In this document: piece by piece, positions 23,441 through 35,453 of the stretch
Numbering within the stretch: the stretch's first letter is position 1
Layout of the letters: every line of letters begins with the position of its first letter
Source of the DNA: Hippophae tibetana
Taxonomy: Eukaryota; Streptophyta; Magnoliopsida; Rosales; Elaeagnaceae
Assembly (NCBI GenBank): GCA_037013495.1
Contig: CM072806.1
Location: 4,650,001 to 4,714,000, forward strand
Length of the DNA stretch: 64,000 nt
Direction of reading: 5' to 3'
Translations under genes and position numbers: made by a program
The notes under the pieces: model-generated
Seen by the model: the letters and a program-made list of their open reading frames with translations, nothing else
Database searches by the model: none
Told to the model about the DNA's origin: nothing

Positions 23441-26400
23441 TTAAGTTTTACCCATTATTACATTCGAATGCTCATTCTCAGAAAAGCAACCTACGTGATA
23501 AGCACAGCCAAGATCGGAATTGTGATCCATTGCAGAAACTGGTTTGGTTGATGAAGTCTTCAATGCAGAAAACTGCTGATAAGGACGATAAACTGGGGGT
23601 AATAGTAAAGCAGTCTGTGGATCCATAGATAACAATCTGCTACATTTACTGCAGCAGAGGACAAGGTAAAGTCATTAACAAATAGCAACAGTCACTGAAG
23701 GACAACATAAATTAGAAACACTGATGTGTACCTGCAAGTTTTTGTGAAAAGATTTTGATAGCTACAGACCCAGTGCTGTGGAAACAAAGGTAGAGAATTA
23801 GGACATACTCAATACACGAGAATAAATATTCAGCTTTGACCAAGATGGTACCAAGAGAGAATATAGAGCTGTTTCAGCTTTAACTCCAAGAAAATACTGC
23901 AAACTGATAGCAGCGTGTTCCTGAAATAATAGATGACAAATATATGAACAAAGCTTCAACCACTGTAACTAAAGCATGCATAGATTTGTGACAGAAGGCT
24001 TTACCGATATATGCCTATATACATGATATACAGAAAATCCTCTTGAATGTATGTAGGTCCCACCCTGTTAACAAAAAAAAATAAGAAAAAAAATATATAA
24101 AAAGAGTGCAGTACATCAAGCAGCAGGATGCAGGAAAGCACCTTAAGGCCACAAATGATAAAAGAACAGAAATATAAACTTTAATTGAATGAGGCAAAGG
24201 AAATATGATTTATTATATTTAAATTAATGAAACAAGACTTAAAAACATAACAGAGTACAGGCTTGGTCTTACCACACATTTCTAAAAGTGTTGCGAGTTG
24301 AAAATAATGTTTTCCCATCATAGTTACTTTAATTCTAGACCAGTGAAATGGGAAGGGGATTTCTGAAGTGCTCAAACCACCTCATTTTTAGGGGGAATAA
24401 GACACATTAAAAAGTATACCTCACGCTTGACCCATGACATCTTTGATAGGGCACTCCCTTTACTAACACTACCGAGACGGAAATACAATTCAAGTATTAG
24501 GTAAATCAATTGATAGATAACCTAAATTTAGGGAAACAAATTACAAAAGCTACACAACACTAGATTCATAAAGTGTAATGTAACCGCCAGTTTTTGAGGA
24601 AAAAATATTCCAAAGTAGTTTTCACTTTTCACCACACAAAAACTAACAAAAGATGTTTCAAAATCACCTTTCTTTAAAAAAAAATACCCTGAATATTCCT
24701 GAAGATACCCACACTTAACTGTCAAAAGCAAATATATTATTTTATTCATTTCCTATTAGTGAAATCTTGAAGCAATATTCAATATCAAATTAAAGCTAAG
24801 TTGTAAGGAGTAGGAGCTGAGCTGGGAAAACGTGCAGAAATTCAAATTACCTCATCTGGAGAGAAGAAAGCTACTGCATCTGGGTCAGTCAAACCAGCTG
24901 GATTAAGTGATACTATAGCTCTGAAGACAGAAGGATGCAGCAACTCAATTACAGCAACCTTATGGGCATCAACATCTCCCATTGAACCTGTTTTTGATGT
25001 ATCTGAACTGTGAAAACTATGTCCTTTTGAGCTTTCTGCAGGACTCTCATTTGCCGATGAGGGCAACAAAGAAGCTCTTTTTAACCAGTCCAGCCGTTCG
25101 TAGGTCAAAATTTGCAAATTTGGGACTTCTTTTTCCAAACGCATTAAAACATCAGGCAATGTTTTGCAATCAATGAGCTCTTCCTGATCATTCGCTGCTA
25201 TTACTTGAGAACCACAATGTCTTTTGGGATTTGGTTCAGCATTCTGATCATTTGACCCATCATCAAGGTTAGGAAAAAATCGTCTCTTCTGATCAGTGAA
25301 GGCCTTGAGAGCTAATCTACAAGCATCAACAACAGACTGTCAAATTCATAGCTCAGTACTTGAATCGATGCCATTTACAATATGTCAAAGCAACATGGGG
25401 GTAATATTCAATGCTTTAGGCAAATAGTTTTTCTAAGTATCAGCATAATTAACAATATCCATGATGTCCTTAGGCCATGCCCAATAATAACTTCAAATTC
25501 ATTTTTTGATTTCTCAATCTTGTTCATGTATAACAAGATTTCTCCCCACTATTTCTGAAGATCTATGGCCTTGAGCTTTTAGATTTATTGACTTTATTTT
25601 TCTTTCCACTTTGTTCTTTAAATGCAGTCTAAAGATCTGGTCTAGTTCATATTATGAATTTAAGGATTACTATGAAAGATTAATAAAGTTTTCAGAAGTC
25701 TTTCCAGACTCCTAAACAATATTATCGGTGCTTAAAGCGCACATTATTTTATTGAATCATATATGGCCCTTAAATTCATAATAGAGGAGTAGAGGGCATA
25801 CTTGTTATCAGAACTCAAAAGATCATTCATCGGCATATGAAATACATAAAAGATCAATTGTTGAAAATGTGCTTTAACTTTTGATTAATTTGGAGTTTGA
25901 CTGTAGGCGTTCAATTACTCAAGAAGACTTACAATAAGATCCTTGAGTATAACTTGTTCGTGAAACTATTAACATTCTGAATATTTCTACCTCCAATCAT
26001 TCAAAGTACAGAACTTTTATTCGAATGATTTCATCCAGAGCATACTCCACGAATAATATTTCACAACATTAACTATCATTGCCCAATTCTTTTAAGCATG
26101 AGCAGTTCGCTTACTCGTTCCCTAACTCCTTAGGACAACTCTCAAACAAGTATAACAAAAGATACCAATAACATACATTGAAATCCCCATTTGATCTAAA
26201 ATTTCAAATTTCAAATTAAAAAGAAAGCTGCGCAATTTCATATAAAACCAGAGAACTAACCTGGTTCTATCAACGGCAGACGCACCAGCTTGGCCAGCAA
26301 GCTGGCGTTTCCAAGCATAAGCAACCACAGCACCATCTGGGCAAACGAGAGGCATGTGAAGACCCCAAGAATTGCTTCGCGACCGCAAGGAATCGTTTAT

Positions 26401-26782
26401 AACCCCAGATTCCTCCAGTTGCTTTCCTAACAAACATTACCAAATTAAATTACCTTAGATTTCACAAATTACAATCCGACAGAAATGAGAACCTAAGAGA
26501 GAGGGAAAGAGTACCAACTATACGGAGGTCTTGGAGGTGTTGGCGCATAGATGTATCTTCGTTTAAGAACAAGTGAAGAGGTTTAGTGCTTTGATGAGGC
26601 TGTGCGGCGACGAAAAGTGCTTCAAGAAGACGATCAGCGCCGAGCCTGATGTCAGCAATTAATCGCGCGGCTTGAGTAAGACGATCCATTGCCATGGCAA
26701 CCTGCTTCGGCGGCGCCTCAGCCGCTGTGGAAGATCCTCCAGAAGGTGGCTGAGCCGTCCCAGCCGACTGCGGTTGTTGCAT
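23441..26782 (-). CDS. MED27: Mediator of RNA polymerase II transcription subunit 27
   Basis: MED27 is a subunit of the Mediator complex, which bridges transcription factors and RNA polymerase II in the nucleus. I place seven exons in transcript order at 26782-26515, 26426-26261, 25316-24851, 24064-24005, 23920-23852, 23775-23732 and 23648-23441. The phases are consistent, giving 426 aa. Recognisable conserved stretches are DRLTQAARLIADIRLGADRL and RSNSWGLHMPLVCPDGAVV early, FRAIVSLNPAG and DAVAFFSPDE in the middle, and the Cys-containing C-terminal part (WVCSYQNLF, CSKCSRLLSMD). The N-terminus is a short Gln/Ser/Ala-rich leader, as in other plant MED27 proteins. ATG 26782 is the first in-frame ATG. 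Intron 3 holds a 20-codon coding-like segment ending in a good donor at about 24420, which I left out because no acceptor gives the right phase. Confidence 0.93.
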
Positions 26783-29538
26783 TTGATCCGTCAAACCTCG
26801 ACTGTAAGATTTCCCAGCAACAATGGCCACAAATGGATATAAGAGCAATTTTAAAGAACTAACTTTTTAAGAGCCATAACCTAACCCATAGCCTAACATT
26901 AAAAACATAAGATAATGACTTATTAAAAACATATTTTCATTTAATAATGATATTTTCAACTTCTAAATAGTAGTGTAAAATTTTGAGAAGGGTATTTTAT
27001 TTTACTTTTTTTAAAAATATATAGGTTTAGTTATATAAATTTTAAATAAAATTAATCTAATTTAAATATTTTAAAAGTATTAATTTTTTCTCGTATCAAT
27101 TTATATTATTTTCTTTCATCTTGATTTTTCTTCAGTTTTATTCTCTATCCATCCTATCTATATCTCTTATTTTATTTTATTTATTTATTTTTAATTAATT
27201 TATATTAATATTATAATTTTTTATTTATTTAAGAAGTTGTTTGAATTTACAATTTATAAAAAAAAATAGCACGTTGAACGAAGAAAAATAGAGAGATTGA
27301 GAATACTCAAATAAAAGATAAATTATTTATATTTGAAAATAAAAGAGAAAAAATGCATCTTTTTTTTTAATGTTATTTTTAATAATATTATCAATAAAGT
27401 GTTGTTTTTAATTAAAATCTAAATTTATCCTTAAAAAATAATATTTCTTAAAAAATTAGGGTATATTAATTCTATTTAAAAATTATAAGAATAAACATAC
27501 TTATTTAAAAAAAAAACTAAAGAACCTTTATCAAATAATTACATAATTATGTAGACTCCAATCCCTTTTATTTGGAAAGAGTTTATTGTTCAACAATGTA
27601 ACCTGCATATAAAATTTGGATTTTGAATATTAATTAAGAGTGTTTATATATAATTACAATTAATTATACTGAAAGATAAATATTATTAAATAATAATCTT
27701 ATTAATGAATTATTATTATAAAAATAATAATTTAAATTTAGATAATATCATTAATTTATTAAAAATATAATTGTATTTTACTTAATATAAATATAAAAGT
27801 AAATAAATTATTGTTACACTGAAATTTCAGATTTGTTTGAAAAATACCAATGATGTTTAAAGTGAGACAAAAGGACCATTAACTTTTATTCCCTGGAATT
27901 GCAAAATTTCATTGGTTTAACAATACTTGTGTAAAGCATTAAAGTTCGGTTATATTTTAAAAACTAATCCAAAATTCTATAATAAAAAAATTATTTACCT
28001 AAAATATAATTTATTTATAACAATTTTTTGTAAAGTGCAATCATAAGTTATAAAAATACCATCAATAAAATTATAAATCAAATATATTAACGTAGGTGAT
28101 AATAAATTTTATTTTAATTTTTTTAAATGATATATTTTTATAACAATTTTTTTCCAATTTTAAGAGACATTAAGAGATATTATTCAAAATTAAAATAAAA
28201 ACAAATGTATATTTTCAATTTAAATTATAACTAGCCTGAATTATGATTATGGGCAAAAGTTGGAACAAAAGCAACTTAATAATGTAAGACAAATATCATC
28301 ATTGATGTCGTTATTGTTAGAATTTAAATGACATTACAATATAATAAAACATTTTGTTAGAATCCCATATCTTTTCCTTATACCTAAGCCAATCACCATT
28401 TGTATTTAACATTATTCACAAAGTGAGTGACAAATAACAACACTCCAAAATCCATAACACAATTTGATGCAATTTCACCTAAAGGATATAATAGAAGAAT
28501 ATGAAGGGAACGAATTGGGTGGTGAAGATCTTGAAGAACTAAGCAAGAACACGTAAGGAATGCAAAGAAGATAGGGAGGTTTAACTCCAATTGTATAATT
28601 AAAAAATTCAATAAATTGAATTTATGAAAATTCCAAGGATCATTAATTCAATTAATTAAATAATTGTATAATTTATTATGATAAGTTTCAACTCAAATCT
28701 AACTAACTAAGTGTAAATTAATGAAACTTTAATTAATTGAACAATAATTTAACTTTGATAAATCAAATTTAATGTATATTAATCAACTTTAGTTTACCGG
28801 ATATTATTTTCATATTTAATATAAGTACAAAAGGATAAATAGTATTTAATTTTTTATTAATATAAATCATCAAAATATATAATCATAATTTTAATAACGT
28901 TTTGGTTTTGAAAATTGTTAATTAAAGTTTTGGTTTTAAATATATCAAAAATTTAATAATTCTGTACTCTTTATTGAGAAAATGTAAAAAAGAAAAGGAC
29001 AGACGAATGTCAGGTAGGATCGATAATTCCAAGGAAGGGGCATGGAGACTAACGTCCAAACAGTCGAAAAGCAGAATACAAACAGCCCACGTCGATACGT
29101 CACCTACCAGGCCGGCTGGTCCGTCACGCCGGTGATCATAAACTGTCACTCCTTATTCAATCATATTCTGCCATCTCACTCCTCCACGTCCTTTTTTCTC
29201 CCACGTGTCCTCTACTTCGGTACCTCCTCGACCGACGCCGTCAAAACCCCACCCACCTTCTCTGTTTTTCCGTCAACCGAAAAAAAAAAGAAAAAAAAAA
29301 CTTAAAAGAAAAAAGGACCAAACGGATTATTGATTTTTCCGTAGACGTGAAAAGTCCGTAAACCATTCCCATTTTCCATCCTCTCCTATCTCTCAAAATG
29401 GTCACCGGAATCGGCGGTACCCGGTAAACGGCTTCTATCTCAACTTATATTCTCATCGTTAAAAATACCATATATTCTTAGGGTTTTTTTTCCTTCTCTG
29501 GTTTCGGATCGGACGGTGAAAGAGAAACTGATCAGTCA
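26783..29538. other. Divergent intergenic region between MED27 and the trihelix gene
   Basis: The left part (26.9-28.9 kb) is strongly AT-rich with no supported gene. From about 28980 it becomes richer in G+C, with many CACG/ACGT motifs and CT-rich runs. This fits the promoter and 5' leader of the trihelix gene starting at 29539. Confidence 0.55.
29202..29207. promoter_or_regulatory. G-box/ABRE-like CACGTGTC upstream of the trihelix gene
   Basis: CCACGTGTCC, with the core at 29202-29207, lies about 330 bp before the start codon. The ACGT core with flanking TC is the ABA-response type. The region also has several other ACGT cores (for example ccacgtcg and atacgtcac near 29087-29102). Function is inferred. 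Confidence 0.4.
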
Positions 29539-30690
29539 ATGGAGGAAGATGATGAGATCCAGTCGCATCCTTCGCCGGAGAGTATATCTACAGAGACGTC
29601 GCCGAGGAAGAACGGTCGGATATTGGTGACGGTGGCATCGCCGGCACCTTCACAACAACCAACGAGTCAGAATAATCTAACCCTAGCCCTGCCGATCCAC
29701 CAGCAGATGCAACAACAGACGAGGAATGGCGGTGGTGGAGGTGGAAGAGAAGATTGTTGGAGTGAAGGAGCTACAGCGGTGTTGATCGATGCTTGGGGTG
29801 AGAGGTATTTGGAACTGAGTAGAGGGAATCTAAAGCAAAAGCATTGGAAAGAGGTAGCTGATATCGTGAGTAGTAGAGAAGACCATACAAAGACACCAAA
29901 GACTGATATTCAATGTAAGAATCGAATTGATACTGTGAAGAAGAAGTATAAGCTTGAAAAAGCCAAGATTGCTTCTGGTGGAGGGCCAAGTAAGTGGCCT
30001 TTTTTTGAATTACTTGATGAGTTGATAGGTCCTACTGCGAAAATAGCTGGTTCTGGTGGTGGACATGTGAATTTGTCAAACAATTTCTTGCATCAGAGTC
30101 AGAACCAGAAGGTTCCTGTGGGAATTCCAGTTGGAATTCGTGGTGGGTCGAGTCAATTCCATGGTGGAAGGGATCAGAAGCACCATATCAGCGAGCAATT
30201 GCCTTTGAAGAATCGGAAGATGCAGCTGAAGAGACGGGGTCAAGTGGATTCTGACTCGTCGGGGGAAGGTTCTCCGGCATCAACGGACAGCTTTCCGCCA
30301 GATATTTATGAGAGTAAGAGGCCGAGGACGGGAAGGCAGATGAATTCAAATGTGAGGAAGATAGGGAGTGGTGGAACAAGTATGAGTGGAAGAGATATCG
30401 TGGACAAAGAGAATAAGGGTTGGGGGAATGCGGTGAGGGAACTGACCCAAGCTATATTGAAGTTTGGTGAAGCTTATGAGCAAGCTGAGAGCTCAAAATT
30501 GCAGCAGGTAGTGGAGATGGAGAAACAGAGGATGAAGTTTACTAAAGATCTAGAATTGCAGAGGATGCAATTTTTTATGAAGACCCAGTTGGAGATTTCC
30601 CAGCTCAAGCATGAGAGGAGAGGTGGGATTGGGAATGCTAGTAATCATCACAACAATAACAACATCAATAACAGTGGTAGTAGCAGCTAG
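29539..30690 (+). CDS. Trihelix transcription factor, ASIL1/ASIL2-like
   Basis: This single-exon gene encodes a 383-aa nuclear DNA-binding protein. The trihelix (Myb/SANT-like) domain spans about residues 72-163, with the family-typical stretches EDCWSEGATAVLIDAWGERY, KQKHWKEVADIV and DIQCKNRIDTVKKKYK. A basic, NLS-like KNRKMQLKRR stretch lies in the middle. The C-terminal part (about 300-362) is a Glu/Gln/Lys-rich helix ending in LQRMQFFMKTQLEISQLK, matching the conserved coiled region of ASIL proteins. The N-terminus is low-complexity with a Gly run, and the C-terminus ends in an Asn/Ser run. In Arabidopsis, ASIL1 and ASIL2 repress seed-maturation genes in seedlings by binding GT-box elements. 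The same role here is inferred from similarity. It looks intact, with a G+C-rich leader and a T(19) run about 280 bp past the stop. Confidence 0.92.
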   Translation: MEEDDEIQSHPSPESISTETSPRKNGRILVTVASPAPSQQPTSQNNLTLALPIHQQMQQQTRNGGGGGGREDCWSEGATAVLIDAWGERYLELSRGNLKQKHWKEVADIVSSREDHTKTPKTDIQCKNRIDTVKKKYKLEKAKIASGGGPSKWPFFELLDELIGPTAKIAGSGGGHVNLSNNFLHQSQNQKVPVGIPVGIRGGSSQFHGGRDQKHHISEQLPLKNRKMQLKRRGQVDSDSSGEGSPASTDSFPPDIYESKRPRTGRQMNSNVRKIGSGGTSMSGRDIVDKENKGWGNAVRELTQAILKFGEAYEQAESSKLQQVVEMEKQRMKFTKDLELQRMQFFMKTQLEISQLKHERRGGIGNASNHHNNNNINNSGSSS

Positions 30691-33600
30691 GATGTTCAGA
30701 TGGGATGACCCGGTTTGATTTCTATTTCTTTTCTTTTTTTTAATAATTTTATTCACATTTTAATTTTGTCAAATAGTAGAGGACAATGAGTTAATGTTCG
30801 ATCAGATAGAGTTTATCTTGCCGTAATGTGTGATGGTGTAATCATGTTTAGTTCCTTAGTATGTCAGATGGTTGTTACATTTCAGTTGATGAAACCTATT
30901 TAAGGACTTCAATGTTCGAAACTTTGAGCAATCTTATATCTTTGTACTGTGATTTTTGATGTCTCAAGTGTTTTTTTTTTTTTTTTTTTGGTTCAAAATT
31001 TTCTTTTGGAATGTTTCAACTTTCACAATTGTGAAGAGGAAAACAAAATTGCATGAATATGTACTTTGATTTCCATGTTTTTGGCTATGTTTACAGGAGT
31101 TTGGAATCTGAAGCGTCTGATTATTGACTAGGTAGTGTGATCTTCAAACCTGTATAATAATAATAATAATAATATATGAATTTATACCAATGGCGTACAT
31201 TGTCTGCTTATAAAACGTTTTTGCTATTATACTAATTGACTACAACTGCACCTTTTTGAAAGGTACAGAGACTAAAGTTCAACCGAAAGGTATGGATACT
31301 AGACGATTCACTATTCACATACATCCATTATGTCTTTTACATTGCCCCACTTATCTTCTTTGTATATATAATCTGATTAATATATACATGAAATTATACC
31401 GGTAGCATATTGCTATTCTACTAATATACTGAAACGTTAAAAGTCATGAAACTGAATTGCATCAATCAAAAGATACGGGACTAAACACAAAGTTATGGGA
31501 ATGCTAGGGCCACTCACTCTAGACTTTTTTGTCACAGTACAGGATTCACTATTTACATACATTCATTGTGTTCTATTATCATTCTGAAACAAATTTTCTT
31601 AATTTCAATTAGGGATGTAAAGTTATGTCTCATCTTATATCATATTTCATTTAATGTCTAATGAAGTAATATTTTTTCATTTCATTTAAATTGTATTTTA
31701 TCTCACTTTATTTTGTTTATATTATATCCTTAATAGGCTTAATTTTAAATATATGTTATATTATTTTTCTTATTAAATTTTCATTATAAATTATCATTTA
31801 TGATTTTTGTATTCTTAATTCTCTCATTTGAATTCATTAGTAACAAATAAAATATCTCAATTAGTATTGTTTCAATACCGTCTTATCTCATTAAAAATTA
31901 AATGAGACAAGATAAAATTGGTTTTGAAAATTAATGGATGTCTCATTAATATCATTAATATTTCATCTTAATTTACACATATAGTTTCAATCAATCTTTT
32001 GAAACAATATGTTTTTAATGCACTTTAATCTCGTAATTGTTAGGTTAGGTATTACTAATTTTGTTATTATAAAAAATAAGTATATTTAGTTCCATAATTA
32101 TTAAAAATAAACACTTCACAATTATTCTAAAAATAAATATATATATATATATATATATATTTCTAGTTCCACAGATGAACTAAATTTTACAATGAAGTGT
32201 TAAATTTTCATAATAACATTGCTTGTATTGCCTAGCCCAAGAATTACATCATTAAAGTAATTTTTTTACATAATAACAACAAAGACTAAGTAGTACATTT
32301 TTCTCATTATTTTAGCATCTACCTGGAATCCTTTTCTTCTTTCTCTGTTTGATATTTATGCCCTTTGGAATAATAACAGGATTGAAAGATAAAACTCTGA
32401 CCAAAGAGTTTGGCATGTTATGGGCACCCATAAGGGAAGGTTGCCTAATTCAGTTTGTTGCTCTTACAGTTGTTGCTTGTGGTTTTGAATCGTCCATAGC
32501 TACATTGCGAATGGAAATAGGTATTAAATTGGTTTTTAACTTCATATCTTGTGAAACATTCATCATTCTTAGATGTTTCTTTATCTGGTTTTAGTATAAA
32601 CGCATGCATTGGATCTTTGCATGGGTAAATGGGGAAATTGCAACCTAAAGAAACCTTTTTGGTTGATGTGTTTATATTACTTTAAATATATAGATAGATA
32701 TTTAATAAAAAAAAATATGAGAATAATGATAATTATAAATATTTTTAAAATTTTGTAAGAATTTTTTAAAAATACTTAAAGGAAATGATAAAAGATTAAT
32801 TAAATTGATTTTTCATTTAAATATTATATTTGTGATTGAAATATAATACTTGATGTACATGTTCCGGGGTTCACGGGCACTCAAGTTAATTCATTGGTAT
32901 CTTTTCGGTTGAAGAAAAAGTACGTAACAAAAAAATAATAATTTAATGATTAAAATAGACACTAATAATTAAATTGGAGTGTTAAAAATGAATGTTTTAA
33001 TCAAATATAGTATAAAAATACCAATATATTAATTAGAATATTGAATCTATATAATAAAATAATTTAAATTTATTATTTTTATGTGTTAATATATTGTTAT
33101 TATAATTAATTCAAGTTTAAAAATTTAGGATCATATTTATTGTAAGTAGTACACCAACAAACATTCTGGTAATTTTAGGATCAATTTTTTGTTAAAATAA
33201 ATAGAAACCGCATATGAAGTGATCGAGAATGAAACAATAAAATTTGTAATGAAAGTTTAGGATTTGTTCGTAAGCCTATGTTTTACTAAAAATTTAAAAT
33301 CGGTTATAAAAAAAAGACTATAAATAGATTTAAAATTTTAAAAAAAATACGAAGAAGAAAAAAATAATCTTTAACCCCTTAAAAAAAATTCCTGGTTTTG
33401 CCATAGATGTGAATCAAAACGGAGATGGTTGTGCATTAAATTAATGGAATTGTAATGTTTTGAGTTCTTAAAGTAGATTCAAAGAGGGTGAAGATGTCAA
33501 GAATGAAATAATAATAAAACTTTGAACAATTGAAACTACTTCTTTATCTTGGCCGCAACATAAAAGGATTGGCTTCCTATTTACCCAAATGAAAGAAATA

Positions 33601-33903
33601 AGTAGGGAAGTTGAGAGAAAAAGATTAAACTGTTTTTTGAAGACTTATATTTGTTAGCACCATAAGCATAACCACAAATAGAAATAGGTTCGATTCTTTT
33701 GGCAATATATATATATATATATTTCATTCTCATTGCTAATATGGAAATAACAAAGCAACTATGTTGACAAAATCAATAGAGAATGATACTAAAATGAAAA
33801 CAAAGGGCTTCTTCAATGGCTGCTGGAATAATTTATGTATAATTAAAAAGACATAATTGCCCCTCACATTAGTTAAATCTAGCTGATTAATCTATCACTA
33901 CAC
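30691..33903. other. Intergenic, with an exon-like segment and AT repeats
   Basis: The region holds a T run at 30971-30989, a short (AAT)n near 31155-31172 and a (TA)n tract at about 32137-32160. The 31610-31930 part is AT-rich and related to 21560-21850. One small exon-like segment at about 32320-32530 is listed separately. No other gene is supported. Confidence 0.5.
32320..32530 (+). other. Isolated exon-like open segment, unidentified
   Basis: An open frame is bounded by an acceptor-like ttattttag and a donor-like gtatta after GGAAATAG. It encodes a mixed hydrophobic and charged peptide (MPFGIITGLKDKTLTKEFG, then a membrane-like FVALTVVACGF). Codon use looks more coding-like than the surrounding DNA. 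No partner exon is visible on either side, so it is probably a gene fragment. I do not recognise the family. Confidence 0.3.
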
Positions 33904-34364
33904 TAGGAATGGGCAAAAAAACCATGGGTTCGGTTATCTGAATCGGCGGTTCGGCTTTTAACCGATAAAATTCGGGGACGAGGACGGTTTCGAGTAAAAA
34001 CCGAATATGAAACAACGGTTACGGTTATACTAAAAACCGTACCCATCCGTACCCGAAATTAATTATATTTAATTAATTAAATTATATATTAAATTATAAA
34101 TAAAAAATTAATTATATATATTTAATAAATTAAATTATATATATATATTTCGGTTTTTTTTCGGGGTTTTTTCATAACCGTCCTGAACCGTTACCCGCGG
34201 GTAAAAAACCGTCCCCAAACCGTAACGGTTTTCGGACGGTTTCGATTATATGTTTTATAATTCGGTTCGGGGACGGTTATATCAAAAACCGTCCCCGCCC
34301 GTCCCGTGCACATTCCTACACTGCGGATAACCGAACCCGCAGTTTTTTTGCCCATCCCTACCTA
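33904..34364. mobile_element. hAT-like MITE, apparently composite
   Basis: A 461-bp element is flanked by the 8-bp duplication CACTACAC (33896-33903 and 34365-34372), as expected for hAT transposition. The left end TAGGAATGGGCAAAAAAAC matches, in inverted orientation, the right end, read inward from 34360 as TAGGGATGGGCAAAAAAAC. Similarity continues for about 36 bp with a few mismatches. The right end carries four extra bases (CCTA). A further TAGGAATGTGCA end lies in inverted orientation at about 34307-34318, so the structure may be one element with a decayed or added end, or two nested ones. The interior consists of repeated cggttcggggacggtt-type sequence without coding capacity. Confidence 0.75.
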
Positions 34365-34679
34365 CACTACACCATTAAATACTATGAAAACTTCACTCTA
34401 CCAAAATTTTGAATCCATTAATTACCGCAACCCAAATTAATATATATAAATATATAAAACATTATCCACATCAAAAATCAGAAAACTAAAATAATTTGAA
34501 AACCAATTCCAATCGCTTTGTCAAAGCTATGTTTAATTATAAATCAGAATCTTTTAAATAAATCGAAAACCAATTCCAAAAGTACACCATCTATGTTAGT
34601 GTGCCTCTATCAACCTCTTCTTCCTAATATTAAAACCAATTAATTTGCCGTAATATTAAAATCCTTAAAGCTCAAACTT

Positions 34680-35453
34680 TCAATCGGACTTCTTAACGGG
34701 TCGGGCAATCGGACCAGCATTGGACTTGAACCTGAAAATCACATCATCGTTTACGCAACAATGGAACTCAGGGTCCGTTCCCATTAACTCAGCTCTCAAG
34801 CATTCCTTGCAAATCACCATATTACCACTAACAAATTTAACTTCACACTCTCTCACACCCACTGTTTTATTCTCAGCATTCTTGTTCGGAACCAACCCAC
34901 TCAGACCCGAATTGATACTCATCAAGTACCTTTCTCTCTCAGCCTGTAAATTTCTCAGCCGTTTCTCAAACTCAATCCGATCCTCCAATGCGGAAGAATT
35001 ATCTTCGTTAAAATCAAACCCCATACCACGCCTTAAAATCAGCACCTTCTCTACTGGATCATTCTTCTTTCTTCCTTTTTGGGCTTCCATTGATGAAGAA
35101 AACAAATCGTTTTCTGGGAATCCATGGTGGGTTTTCTTGATGTTGTTGTATTCGTTCTTTTGCCTCCTATCGCGTCTCGATCTTTTCAAAACCACGAGAA
35201 AGAAACAACTCTTGTTGCGAGAAATTGCTCCGAAGTTGATTTTTCCAGTGATGGGTATTTTCCGACGAGTATCATGAGATGAGAGATAAGTAAAGAACTG
35301 GTGAAGTGGTATTCCTATCTTCTGGGCTATAATCGATTGGAATTGATTGAAGTCCAATGATGGAGAAACGACGACGTTTCCTATGTTAGATTCGCAGATA
35401 CCGTCGAAGAAGAACACCGGCAGGGTGACGCTGTCGAAGCGAGTCTCCTTCAT
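34680..35453 (-). CDS. Plant-specific protein of unknown function (DUF7138-like)
   Basis: This single-exon gene encodes about 257 aa from ATG 35453; a slightly longer frame upstream has no earlier ATG. The N-terminal third carries conserved-looking stretches (SNIGNVVVSPSLDFNQFQSI, KIGIPLHQFFTYL, RRKIPITGKINFGAI, SCFFLVVLKRSRRDRRQK) that I associate with the plant DUF7138 family, whose biochemical role is unknown. A basic RRDRRQK patch ends this part. The middle has a predicted helical, Arg/Glu-rich section (EDRIEFEKRLRNLQAERERY). The C-terminal part has four cysteines (VICKECLRAEL, FHCCVND), possibly a small metal site. There is no signal peptide and no membrane segment. The flanks are AT-rich on both sides and the frame is intact. 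I am confident it is a gene, less so of the family name. Confidence 0.75.
   Translation of the reverse strand: MKETRFDSVTLPVFFFDGICESNIGNVVVSPSLDFNQFQSIIAQKIGIPLHQFFTYLSSHDTRRKIPITGKINFGAISRNKSCFFLVVLKRSRRDRRQKNEYNNIKKTHHGFPENDLFSSSMEAQKGRKKNDPVEKVLILRRGMGFDFNEDNSSALEDRIEFEKRLRNLQAERERYLMSINSGLSGLVPNKNAENKTVGVRECEVKFVSGNMVICKECLRAELMGTDPEFHCCVNDDVIFRFKSNAGPIARPVKKSD

Noticed and set aside
34720-35277. Open + frame of 185 residues
   Set aside because: It is the antisense shadow of the DUF7138-like gene, which has the better composition and motifs.
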